From: Nitrososphaera sp.
Lineage (GTDB): Archaea; Thermoproteota; Nitrososphaeria; Nitrososphaerales; Nitrososphaeraceae
Assembly: GCA_022545875.1 (NCBI GenBank)
Contig: JAKEIF010000124.1
Span: forward strand, 1 to 5,188
Reading direction: 5' to 3'
Length of the DNA stretch: 5,188 nt
The translations under genes were made by a program, and so were the position numbers. The notes under the pieces were generated by a model. The model did not search any database. It saw only the letters and a program-made list of their open reading frames with translations, and had not been told where the DNA came from. Below, in pieces: positions 1-5,188 of the stretch; position 1 is the stretch's first letter, and the number at the start of each line of letters is the position of its first letter.

Positions 1-1379
1 GCGTTGGCAGTAACGCCGACGACGTTAATCCTGTCGCCTACTGCCAGCCTGTTAATGATTGAGCTGAGATTCCGCCAGCCTACAAGCCGGATCTCTCCCG
101 TGTCATCGCCGATAAGTGTGGACGTCACTGACACCGTTTCGCCGGCTTTCGTATTGACGTCAACAGTCTCTGGGGCCTGCAGGACTATTGCTTCCACAAC
201 ATACTGTCTGTCGGGCGAAGGCTGCATATCCTTAATCTTTGATTCAAAATTGGTGACCTTGGTAAAGGATGGATCATCTTCAATTTTCCGGAGGTACGAG
301 TCGTCCTTTGATAGCATTACTGCATTGCCAAAAATTCTCGATGGCACGCATTCAATCATCGATCCTGAAGCCAATTGATCGGAACTAGAAAGAGAGTTGT
401 CGACAGTCAAGACAAGTGTTCTGCCACCTCTGTCCGCGGCGAGGCAGACAAAGCTCCCTTTTCCGGTTTCTTCACCAACCGATATTATCCTCAGGGGCAT
501 AACCTCTACGTCGTCTTCAGAGCCTGCAAATTGGAGGATGGTGCCTTCATCGCCATGGATTTCTAGATCCCCATTGCCGTACTGCGGGTTACCCTGTTTG
601 ACGCGGACACCCACTATCGTGGCCTTTGAGCCGGTCTTGAAGACCTTTGGCAGCCTTGATTCATCGACGTTCCAAATTATCGTCCTCAGCGACCTTGCGC
701 CCGACTCGCTTGACAATTGCAACTGCAATGACTTGCTCATCTCGCCCCTTGCGTTAACGAAATCGCTTATGCGGGGATTGACGTTTACGACCCCCGAGAT
801 CGCAGCACTATCAACTGGCTCTTTGACATCGTCTATTGAAACGACAAGTGAGCCTATGCTGGGAATGGTAGAATCGTCCTGGATGTTTTCAATTACGCCA
901 TAGCTTCCAAGGTTGATTATGGGCTTGCCGTCCAATCCTGCTTTGACATAGGCCTTTGAAATTCTAATTACGTCGCCGGAATGCAGTCCCATTTCGTCAG
1001 GCACGTGAACGAGCTTGTCCCAGAGCTTTACCTTTATCCTTGCGTCCCTGTCGTAGATCACCATCGTGCGGGTGGCAACCTGATCCGTGCTTTCGCGCCG
1101 GATGAATTTGTATATAGGATAAACATTCATGATGCGCCCGATGGCGGTCACATCTTTTGCCCCAACGTAAAGGTTCTTCAGGCCCACCTGGTTCTTTGGG
1201 ATGCTCTCAAATGAAATTCCAAGGTCTGCAGCTACTAGGAAAAGGGCCCCTTGGTCGGTAAGATACCCCGCCCCAACCTTGCGCTTTTTTTCTTCTATTA
1301 GTTCCTTTATCTGGTCTGCCCCAAGTTCGGGTTTCTGCTTCATCAAGAGTTCCATCATTCCTTTAAAATCCTGAGACAA
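1..1379 (-). CDS. rpa: Replication factor A (RPA) family single-stranded-DNA-binding protein, C terminus cut by window edge
   Basis: Binds and protects single-stranded DNA during replication, repair and recombination. The minus strand is open for 459 codons from TTG at 1379 to base 1, with no stop. A short helical N-terminal region (about residues 8-35, containing MMELLMKQKPEL) leads into the stretch VGAGYLTDQGALFLVA (35-50), which is typical of archaeal RPA. At least three, probably four OB-fold-like units follow: about 75-165 (with KVKLWDKL), 193-285 (RTIIWNVDESRLPKVF), a weaker one at 295-360, and 390 to the edge (GEIRLVGWRNL). The repeated strand-Trp pattern is the RPA/OB nucleic-acid-binding signature. 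I chose TTG because LSQDFKGMMELLM aligns with my recollection of other archaeal RPA N termini and a GGAGGT lies 13 bases upstream. ATG at 1358 or 1355 would shorten it by 7 or 8 residues. A C-terminal zinc finger, present in some archaeal RPAs, would lie outside the window. Family call strong, exact start moderate. Confidence 0.88.
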   Translation of the reverse strand, partial: MSQDFKGMMELLMKQKPELGADQIKELIEEKKRKVGAGYLTDQGALFLVAADLGISFESIPKNQVGLKNLYVGAKDVTAIGRIMNVYPIYKFIRRESTDQVATRTMVIYDRDARIKVKLWDKLVHVPDEMGLHSGDVIRISKAYVKAGLDGKPIINLGSYGVIENIQDDSTIPSIGSLVVSIDDVKEPVDSAAISGVVNVNPRISDFVNARGEMSKSLQLQLSSESGARSLRTIIWNVDESRLPKVFKTGSKATIVGVRVKQGNPQYGNGDLEIHGDEGTILQFAGSEDDVEVMPLRIISVGEETGKGSFVCLAADRGGRTLVLTVDNSLSSSDQLASGSMIECVPSRIFGNAVMLSKDDSYLRKIEDDPSFTKVTNFESKIKDMQPSPDRQYVVEAIVLQAPETVDVNTKAGETVSVTSTLIGDDTGEIRLVGWRNLSSIINRLAVGDRINVVGVTAN

Positions 1380-1392
1380 GCTTTCCCTCGAA

Positions 1393-1398
1393 ACCTCC
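1393..1398 (-). promoter_or_regulatory. Shine-Dalgarno-like GGAGGT before the RPA gene
   Basis: Read on the minus strand this is GGAGGT, a full match to the anti-Shine-Dalgarno end of archaeal 16S rRNA. It lies 13 bases before the TTG at 1379 and 34 bases before the first ATG at 1358. The spacing is somewhat long for TTG but far too long for ATG, so it favours the TTG start. It is the clearest ribosome binding site in the window; most of the other genes look leaderless. Confidence 0.5.
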
Positions 1399-1424
1399 GA
1401 CAGAAAAAAAGTAAAGCGAACTTG

Positions 1425-1434
1425 CCTATATATC
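1425..1434 (-). promoter_or_regulatory. TATA box for the RPA gene
   Basis: Minus-strand GATATATAGG is preceded by the purine-rich CAAGA, which resembles a BRE. Using the usual archaeal spacing of about 27 bases, transcription would begin near 1402. That leaves a leader of about 22 bases carrying the GGAGGT and then the TTG start. The element is nearly palindromic, so a second role on the plus strand cannot be excluded. Confidence 0.6.
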
Positions 1435-1454
1435 TTGAGAGAGATACTGCAGTG

Positions 1455-1460
1455 TTTATC
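1455..1460 (+). promoter_or_regulatory. TATA box for the disulfide oxidoreductase gene, leaderless
   Basis: TTTATC is centred about 27 bases before the GTG at 1484, which puts the predicted transcription start on the start codon itself. No Shine-Dalgarno-like sequence is visible between 1461 and 1483, which agrees with a leaderless mRNA. It lies about 25 bases from the RPA TATA box facing the other way. Confidence 0.55.
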
Positions 1461-1483
1461 TTGAAGTTGCTGCCTAATGATTT

Positions 1484-2842
1484 GTGGAAACGTTCGACCT
1501 TGTCGTGATAGGAAGCGGTTCTGGCCTTGATGTTGCAAACGCTGCGGCCGAGGGCGGCCTGAAGGTTGCCATATTGGAGAAAAGCAGGATGGGCGGGACG
1601 TGTCTTAACAGAGGCTGCATCCCATCCAAGCTCTTGATTCACAGCGCAGATGTGGCAGAGACGATAAGAACAGCAGCAACGTTTGGAATAAGCGTGCACG
1701 GCTATTCTGTTGATTTTGAGCGCATTGTCCAGCGCTCAAATTCAATAGTTGATTCTGATTCTGACGGCATCCTGAATGCGTTTTCCAGCGTTGAAAACCC
1801 AAAGCTCTTCCATGGCGAAGCAAAGTTTGTTGGGACAAAGACTATGGAGGTAAACGGAGAGGTTATCAAATCCAACAAGATACTTATCGCATCCGGGACC
1901 AGGCCAGAGATCCCAGAGATCACCGGGCTTGACGGGAGTGGATTTCTTACGAGCGACGAGGCACTAAGGCTTACAAAGCAGCCTAAGGTGCTCACAATAA
2001 TAGGTGGAGGATACATCGCCGCAGAGATGGCTCACTTTTTCGGCGCTTTGGGAAGCGAAATAAACATCATCCAGCGCAGAAAAGTGCTGATACCCGGCGA
2101 GGATGAGGAAATCGCGGCAAAATTCACAGAGCTCTTTGCCAAGAAATACAACCTCTACCTCGGATACGACACTCACTCCGTGAAAAAGAACGGCCTCATG
2201 TTCTCAGTCAGGGCAAGGAATTCAAGCGGTGAAACCATTGACCTCGAGTCAGATCAGCTGCTTGTAAGCGTGGGCAGGACTCCGAATTCAGACACGCTGA
2301 ACCTAGCCGCAACTGGCGTAGAAATAGACAGCGGGGGCTATGTCAGAGTGGATGAGCACCTGGAAACTACGACAAAGGGGATTTTTGCTCTAGGCGACGC
2401 CGTCGGGCGGTACCTTTTCAAACACAGCGCAAACCACGAAGCCCAATACGCCTTTAACAACATAATGCACGAAGACAAGAAAATTCCAGTCGACTATACG
2501 GGGATGCCACATGCAATATTCAGCTCGCCCCAGGTAGCTGGGGTCGGATACACTGAGCGGGCGCTAAAGCAAGAAAATATTCACTATGAAAAGACGATCT
2601 ATCCATATATCAAGACGGCAATGGGCCAAGCAATTGAGGATAAGCACGGGTTCGTCAAATTCCTGACGTCAAAAGACGGAAAGATACTGGGCTGCCATAT
2701 CATTGGCAGCCACGCATCGATAATGATACATGAAGTGCTCATCGCAATAAGGCTCGGAGCGCGCGTTCAGGACATCGCGCGGGTTGTGCACGTTCACCCC
2801 GCGCTTCCAGAAGTGGTTTCAAGGGCAGCATCTTCAATCTGA
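1484..2842 (+). CDS. FAD-dependent pyridine nucleotide-disulfide oxidoreductase (dihydrolipoamide dehydrogenase / thiol-disulfide reductase family), probably NADPH-type
   Basis: A 452-residue class I flavoprotein disulfide reductase, predicted cytoplasmic and homodimeric, moving electrons between NAD(P)H, FAD, a redox-active cysteine pair and a disulfide substrate. Visible motifs: FAD Rossmann GSGSG (10-14); redox motif GGTCLNRGCIPSK with C40 and C45; ASGTRP (136-141); second Rossmann GGGYIA (174-179) with E181; FAD-binding GIFALGDAVG (299-308); and the C-terminal dimerisation/catalytic HPALPE with H438 and E443. Length is normal for the family. After the second Rossmann fold, Q197-R198-R199 stands where NAD enzymes carry an acidic residue, suggesting NADPH. 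GSGSGLDVANAAAEGG and FKHSANHEAQYA recall mycothione reductase and the haloarchaeal bis-gamma-glutamylcystine reductase/MerA-like branch more than a 2-oxoacid dehydrogenase E3. No E1, E2 or mer gene is seen nearby. GTG is forced as the start by an in-frame TGA at 1478. The superfamily is certain; the substrate is not known. Confidence 0.93.
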   Translation: METFDLVVIGSGSGLDVANAAAEGGLKVAILEKSRMGGTCLNRGCIPSKLLIHSADVAETIRTAATFGISVHGYSVDFERIVQRSNSIVDSDSDGILNAFSSVENPKLFHGEAKFVGTKTMEVNGEVIKSNKILIASGTRPEIPEITGLDGSGFLTSDEALRLTKQPKVLTIIGGGYIAAEMAHFFGALGSEINIIQRRKVLIPGEDEEIAAKFTELFAKKYNLYLGYDTHSVKKNGLMFSVRARNSSGETIDLESDQLLVSVGRTPNSDTLNLAATGVEIDSGGYVRVDEHLETTTKGIFALGDAVGRYLFKHSANHEAQYAFNNIMHEDKKIPVDYTGMPHAIFSSPQVAGVGYTERALKQENIHYEKTIYPYIKTAMGQAIEDKHGFVKFLTSKDGKILGCHIIGSHASIMIHEVLIAIRLGARVQDIARVVHVHPALPEVVSRAASSI

Positions 2843-2843
2843 C

Positions 2844-2851
2844 AAATATAG
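2844..2851 (+). promoter_or_regulatory. Possible TATA box for the ABC ATPase gene
   Basis: AAATATAG lies in the 37-base gap between the oxidoreductase stop and the ATPase start, centred about 32 bases before ATG 2880. That would give a leader of about five bases. No Shine-Dalgarno is visible before the ATG. The ATPase could therefore have its own promoter, read-through from the oxidoreductase gene, or both. The site is AT-rich but not a strong match. Confidence 0.35.
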
Positions 2852-2879
2852 AAATTAGACTCTGTCGCCCTCCTCGAGC

Positions 2880-3827
2880 ATGGAAGGCGCCTGCATCAAC
2901 GTTTCTGAACTTCGCAAACGGTATCACAACGTCAATGCTGTGGATGGGATATCTTTTGATGTCCCCTACGGCAGAGTGTTCGGATTTCTGGGACCAAACG
3001 GCGCAGGCAAGACGACTACCATAAAGGTGCTAACGACGCTGGTGAACCCTACGTCCGGTTCTGTCAGAATTTTTGGCAAGGACATTGTGAAGCACTCGAA
3101 GGAAATCCGTAAAAGGATAGGCGTAATCCTGCAGGAGCCCAGCTTTGAATCCAACCTGACCGTCGAGCGCTCGCTAGAACTCTACGGCATGATGTGGAGA
3201 CTGCCCGGCGACAGAAGAAAGGACAGGGCGCGGGAGCTTTTGGAGGAGTTTGACCTCGAGTCTTTTAAGAGCATGAAAAATGACGAGCTTTCAATTGGGC
3301 AGCGAAGAAGGGTACAAGTCGCGCGGGAGTTCATGCATGATATGGATCTATTGTTTCTAGACGAGCCGACTGTCGGACTTGACCCTGCTGCACGACGGAC
3401 TCTTCTCAACTATGTGAAGCGCCACGTAAGGGACGGGCTTACTGTATTTTTCACGACCCACATCATGGACGAGGCAGAATACCTCTGCGATGAAATCGCA
3501 ATAATCAACAAAGGCAAGATAATCGCCACGGATACTCCCGCCGGGCTGAAACAAAAACATGGAGGCGTCAAGGTGATGGAGATAAAGCTAAAGGATGACT
3601 CTGCAAAATCTGTTGTCCAGCTAATCCGCTCAATTGTCGCGGATGGGACGGCCATAGAGACTCCCTCGGAAGACACAATCAGGGTCAGCTCGTCCTTGGC
3701 CCAGGAGCTAATGGTAAAAGTGATAGAATCTCTGTCAAAGTCCGGGGTTCTGATAGAAAGCATTTCTGTCAACCCTCCGACTCTGGAAGAGGTCTTCCTC
3801 AGAGTTACTGGTGAAGGAAAAGACTAG
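2880..3827 (+). CDS. ABC-2 type transporter ATP-binding protein, DrrA-like
   Basis: Cytoplasmic ATPase subunit of an ABC-2 family exporter, 315 residues. It has an aromatic A-loop residue Y15, Walker A GPNGAGKTT (38-46), Q-loop Q85, signature LSIGQ (137-141) followed by RRRVQVARE, Walker B LLFLDEP (157-163) with catalytic E162, D-loop GLDPAARR (166-173) and switch H194. Residues from about 230 form the C-terminal accessory region of DrrA-type ATPases, ending in the characteristic LEEVFLRVTG. The signature carries Ile where the consensus LSGGQ has its first Gly; it is otherwise intact, so the protein should be active. No Shine-Dalgarno precedes the ATG, consistent with a leaderless or translationally coupled start. 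The likely partner is the convergent permease at 3981-4748. The cargo (drug, lipid, glycan or other) cannot be deduced from the sequence. Confidence 0.93.
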   Translation: MEGACINVSELRKRYHNVNAVDGISFDVPYGRVFGFLGPNGAGKTTTIKVLTTLVNPTSGSVRIFGKDIVKHSKEIRKRIGVILQEPSFESNLTVERSLELYGMMWRLPGDRRKDRARELLEEFDLESFKSMKNDELSIGQRRRVQVAREFMHDMDLLFLDEPTVGLDPAARRTLLNYVKRHVRDGLTVFFTTHIMDEAEYLCDEIAIINKGKIIATDTPAGLKQKHGGVKVMEIKLKDDSAKSVVQLIRSIVADGTAIETPSEDTIRVSSSLAQELMVKVIESLSKSGVLIESISVNPPTLEEVFLRVTGEGKD

Positions 3828-3838
3828 ATCTTTATTCG

Positions 3839-3864
3839 AAGCATCGACAGTAGCTTTTAGTTTT
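3839..3864 (+). terminator. Possible T-rich terminator after the ABC ATPase gene
   Basis: Twelve bases after the ATPase stop, a weak four-pair stem (AAGC 3839-3842 with GCTT 3853-3856) is followed by TTTTAGTTTT. Archaeal termination relies mainly on runs of T, so the T-rich stretch is probably the relevant part and the stem may be chance. No similarly clear T-run exists on the minus strand for the permease gene. Confidence 0.35.
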
Positions 3865-3867
3865 GCG

Positions 3868-3876
3868 CTTATAAAC
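3868..3876. promoter_or_regulatory. Orphan TATA-like element in the convergent gap
   Basis: CTTATAAAC reads as an archaeal box A on the plus strand and as GTTTATAAG on the minus strand. A second AT-rich patch, CTATATTTT, follows at 3894-3902. No convincing gene begins about 27 bases from it in either direction. Rightward it would make an RNA from about 3899 running antisense to the 3' end of the permease gene. Leftward it would make one antisense to the end of the ATPase gene. The rest of the 3828-3980 gap shows only a six-pair inverted repeat (ACAAGA 3934-3939, TCTTGT 3964-3969). It may be chance AT-rich sequence. Confidence 0.25.
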
Positions 3877-3980
3877 ACACCTTAATCCGGCAGCTATATT
3901 TTCCCCTCGCAAGTCGGTTGAATCCTAGAACTCACAAGATGTCATGAATTTCTCTTCAATCCTTCTTGTCAAGCCAACAC

Positions 3981-4748
3981 CTACACTTTCATTCTCATCA
4001 TCGAAAACGTCGCCAAGAAGAAAGCGCCTGTTGTAACTGCAGCAATTATGGCTGCCTCCAAGTGGACGAAAGGCGTTATCTCGTTGAATATGCCTGCTCG
4101 GGTTATGTCAACTATGTACGTAAGCGGGTTTATGTAAAATGCAGCGCTTAGCGCTCCGGGCACGCCCTGTGTTGGATAAAACGCAGTGCTTACAAATGAA
4201 AAAAAGAGAAAGACACTGTTGACAATAACATTGAAGCCTTCGCTGCTTTTGAGCCGCGTAGAAATTATTATCGTAATTGAGCCAAAGAAAATTGCACCAG
4301 TTATCAGTGCGTACAGCACATAAAGTGATCCAAAGAACGTAGGCTCGGCAATACCCACCATAGTAGGCGTGCCAGCCACAAGAATGAGGCCTGCACTCAC
4401 AAGGCCCATCAGCATTATTGTCATGATGCTTCCGATGATGTATTCCATCCTTGCAAATGGCATGACAAGGATTTGCTGGAACATTCCGTTTCGCCTGTCA
4501 TTCCATATGATACTGCCGGCAATAGTCGAGCTATTCATCACATTAAATCCAATCATCCCCGCGGCAAGGTATGCCGGATAGGGAATGCTTTTGTCTCCTA
4601 CTGGTACTCCTCCACCTCCGATAAGCGCGGAATAGGAGTACCCTGCGATGAAGATATAGACAACAGGAAAAATGACCTGCCACACCAGAAACACCTTATC
4701 GATCGAGGCGACTAGGTTCCTGTACAGCAAAATCGCTACGGGATTCAT
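3981..4748 (-). CDS. ABC-2 type transporter permease
   Basis: Integral membrane subunit of an ABC-2 exporter, 255 residues. Six hydrophobic segments fit the family: about 20-42, 56-80, 102-126, 137-162, 172-194 and 229-250. Family features include the cytoplasmic loop WNDRRNGMFQQILVMPFAR (82-100), which couples to the ATPase, and the NPLTY motif (207-211) before the last helix. The frame continues upstream to an ATG at 4961, but ATG 4748 is chosen because the protein then starts at the usual MNPVAILLYRNL, a good TATA box sits 27 bases upstream, and the longer version would overlap the divergent secreted-protein gene and its promoter. The added 71 residues are basic and unlike a permease N terminus. 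It probably pairs with the ATPase at 2880-3827, which faces it tail to tail. Cargo unknown. Confidence 0.9.
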   Translation of the reverse strand: MNPVAILLYRNLVASIDKVFLVWQVIFPVVYIFIAGYSYSALIGGGGVPVGDKSIPYPAYLAAGMIGFNVMNSSTIAGSIIWNDRRNGMFQQILVMPFARMEYIIGSIMTIMLMGLVSAGLILVAGTPTMVGIAEPTFFGSLYVLYALITGAIFFGSITIIISTRLKSSEGFNVIVNSVFLFFSFVSTAFYPTQGVPGALSAAFYINPLTYIVDITRAGIFNEITPFVHLEAAIIAAVTTGAFFLATFSMMRMKV

Positions 4749-4770
4749 TCTTGCTCTTGATAAAGAACTG

Positions 4771-4780
4771 TATATTAATA
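4771..4780 (-). promoter_or_regulatory. TATA box for the ABC-2 permease gene, leaderless
   Basis: Minus-strand TATTAATATA, preceded by purine-rich AGAAAT (BRE-like), is centred about 27 bases before ATG 4748. This predicts transcription starting at the start codon and supports the shorter permease. No Shine-Dalgarno is seen between the two. Confidence 0.6.
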
Positions 4781-4877
4781 ATTTCTGCAGTTGGCTGACA
4801 AATCTTTTGAATTGAAGTGCTAAATCTTCATGCTGTTTTCTACCTGACTTGGCTCGCCAACCAGTAAATACTTTCGG

Positions 4878-4885
4878 ATAATATT
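4878..4885 (+). promoter_or_regulatory. TATA-like box for the secreted-protein gene
   Basis: ATAATATT predicts a transcription start near 4908, about six bases before GTG 4915 and 15 before ATG 4924. It faces away from the permease promoter about 100 bases to the left, so 4749-4914 is a divergent promoter region. It falls inside the over-long version of the permease frame, another reason to prefer the shorter permease. Confidence 0.4.
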
Positions 4886-4914
4886 CCAGCCGGAATTTGA
4901 AATCCCTTAATTTG

Positions 4915-5188
4915 GTGAAAAAAATGATGGCTCTGCCCCTGATTTTAGCCCCGCTGGTCATGATGCCATTTGTGTTTCCAGGAATTGCTAATGCTCACGG
5001 GCCGCCCCCTGGAGGATGCGCGATGTACCATGGAATAGAGTATGAATCCGAAATTACTTCGTTTATTGTAGACAATGGGGAGCAGCAGTATGACGTCTTG
5101 GCCGATTCAGAAGTTATCATCCCAGTGACCAGAGGACAGCAATTCAACGTTGAATTCGTTCTAAATGCGGATGCCCAAGGGTTTAGGA
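4915..5188 (+). CDS. Secreted protein of unknown function, N-terminal part with signal peptide
   Basis: The frame is open to the right edge (91 codons, C terminus missing). From GTG 4915 the protein begins MKKMMALPLILAPLVMMPF, a basic n-region and a hydrophobic core, ending in ANA before HGPPPGGC. This is a classic Sec signal peptide with predicted cleavage after residue 27. GTG is preferred because it supplies the two lysines. ATG 4924 is the alternative: it has a GGTGA Shine-Dalgarno-like sequence five bases upstream but lacks a charged n-region. The mature part (HGPPPGGCAMYHG, then an acidic and beta-rich looking stretch) matches no family I recognise. His, Cys, Met and His fall within its first 12 residues. 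It is not a convincing lipoprotein, since no hydrophobic lipobox precedes the Cys. It may be anchored to or secreted past the cell membrane; the function is unknown. Confidence 0.75.
   Translation, partial: MKKMMALPLILAPLVMMPFVFPGIANAHGPPPGGCAMYHGIEYESEITSFIVDNGEQQYDVLADSEVIIPVTRGQQFNVEFVLNADAQGFR

Noticed and set aside
4..903. Plus-strand open frames of 124, 63 and 168 residues
   Set aside because: They are Ser/Thr/Pro-rich with no recognisable domain and lie antisense to the continuous RPA frame, which explains the whole stretch.
1355..2176. Minus-strand open frames over the oxidoreductase start and body
   Set aside because: They are shadows of the plus-strand oxidoreductase, whose motifs are complete, and they have no domain character.
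1484..2842. Annotation as mercuric reductase
   Set aside because: There is no N-terminal heavy-metal-associated domain, no C-terminal Cys pair (the end is RAASSI) and no mer genes nearby.
3357..3772. Minus-strand open frames of 67 and 120 residues within the ATPase gene
   Set aside because: They are antisense to intact ABC ATPase motifs and their translations resemble no family.
3897..3935. tRNA-like T-arm sequence (CGGTTGAATCCTAG) in the convergent gap
   Set aside because: The invariant C of the T-loop is G here, the stem does not pair, and no acceptor or anticodon arm could be found on either strand.
3945..4037. Short plus-strand frame of 30 codons starting in the gap
   Set aside because: It is mostly antisense to the permease 3' end, low in complexity (Ser/Lys/Arg) and has no ribosome binding site.
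5014..5022. Lipoprotein lipobox around GGC in the secreted protein
   Set aside because: The Cys comes eight residues after a standard ANA cleavage site and follows PPPGG rather than a hydrophobic segment.

Overview
The window looks like a piece of a soil-type ammonia-oxidising archaeal chromosome (Nitrososphaerota/Thaumarchaeota, Nitrososphaera-like). The reasons are a base composition near 50% GC by eye, a multi-OB-fold RPA protein of archaeal type, TATA boxes placed about 27 bases before start codons with no Shine-Dalgarno (leaderless transcription), and GTG/TTG starts. The lineage is inferred from sequence style and was not checked by a search.

Layout. (1) 1-1379, minus strand: a large open reading frame that runs off the left edge and encodes a replication factor A (RPA) single-stranded-DNA-binding protein. 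The frame is open from a TTG at 1379 to base 1, so the start is present and the C terminus is missing. (2) 1380-1483: a compact divergent promoter region with one TATA box facing each way. (3) 1484-2842, plus strand: an FAD-dependent pyridine nucleotide-disulfide oxidoreductase of the dihydrolipoamide dehydrogenase / glutathione reductase / mycothione reductase superfamily, with all catalytic residues and an NADPH-type second Rossmann fold. (4) 2880-3827, plus: ATPase of an ABC-2 (DrrA-like) transporter. (5) 3828-3980: a convergent gap with T-rich terminator-like sequence and an orphan TATA-like element. (6) 3981-4748, minus: ABC-2 membrane permease, facing the ATPase tail to tail. (7) 4749-4914: a second divergent promoter region. 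(8) 4915 to the right edge, plus: the N terminus of a secreted protein of unknown function with a clear signal peptide.

How the parts fit. The ATPase and the permease are probably the two subunits of one exporter, although they are transcribed convergently from separate promoters. The oxidoreductase lies 37 bases before the ATPase on the same strand and may be partly co-transcribed with it, but nothing shows a functional link. RPA is a housekeeping replication/repair gene that shares only its promoter region with the oxidoreductase. I found no mobile element, CRISPR array, tRNA or rRNA, and no evidence of a new multi-gene system. The more interesting points are the NADPH-type disulfide reductase with no partner enzymes, the split convergent ABC-2 pair, and the possible metal-binding N terminus of the secreted protein.
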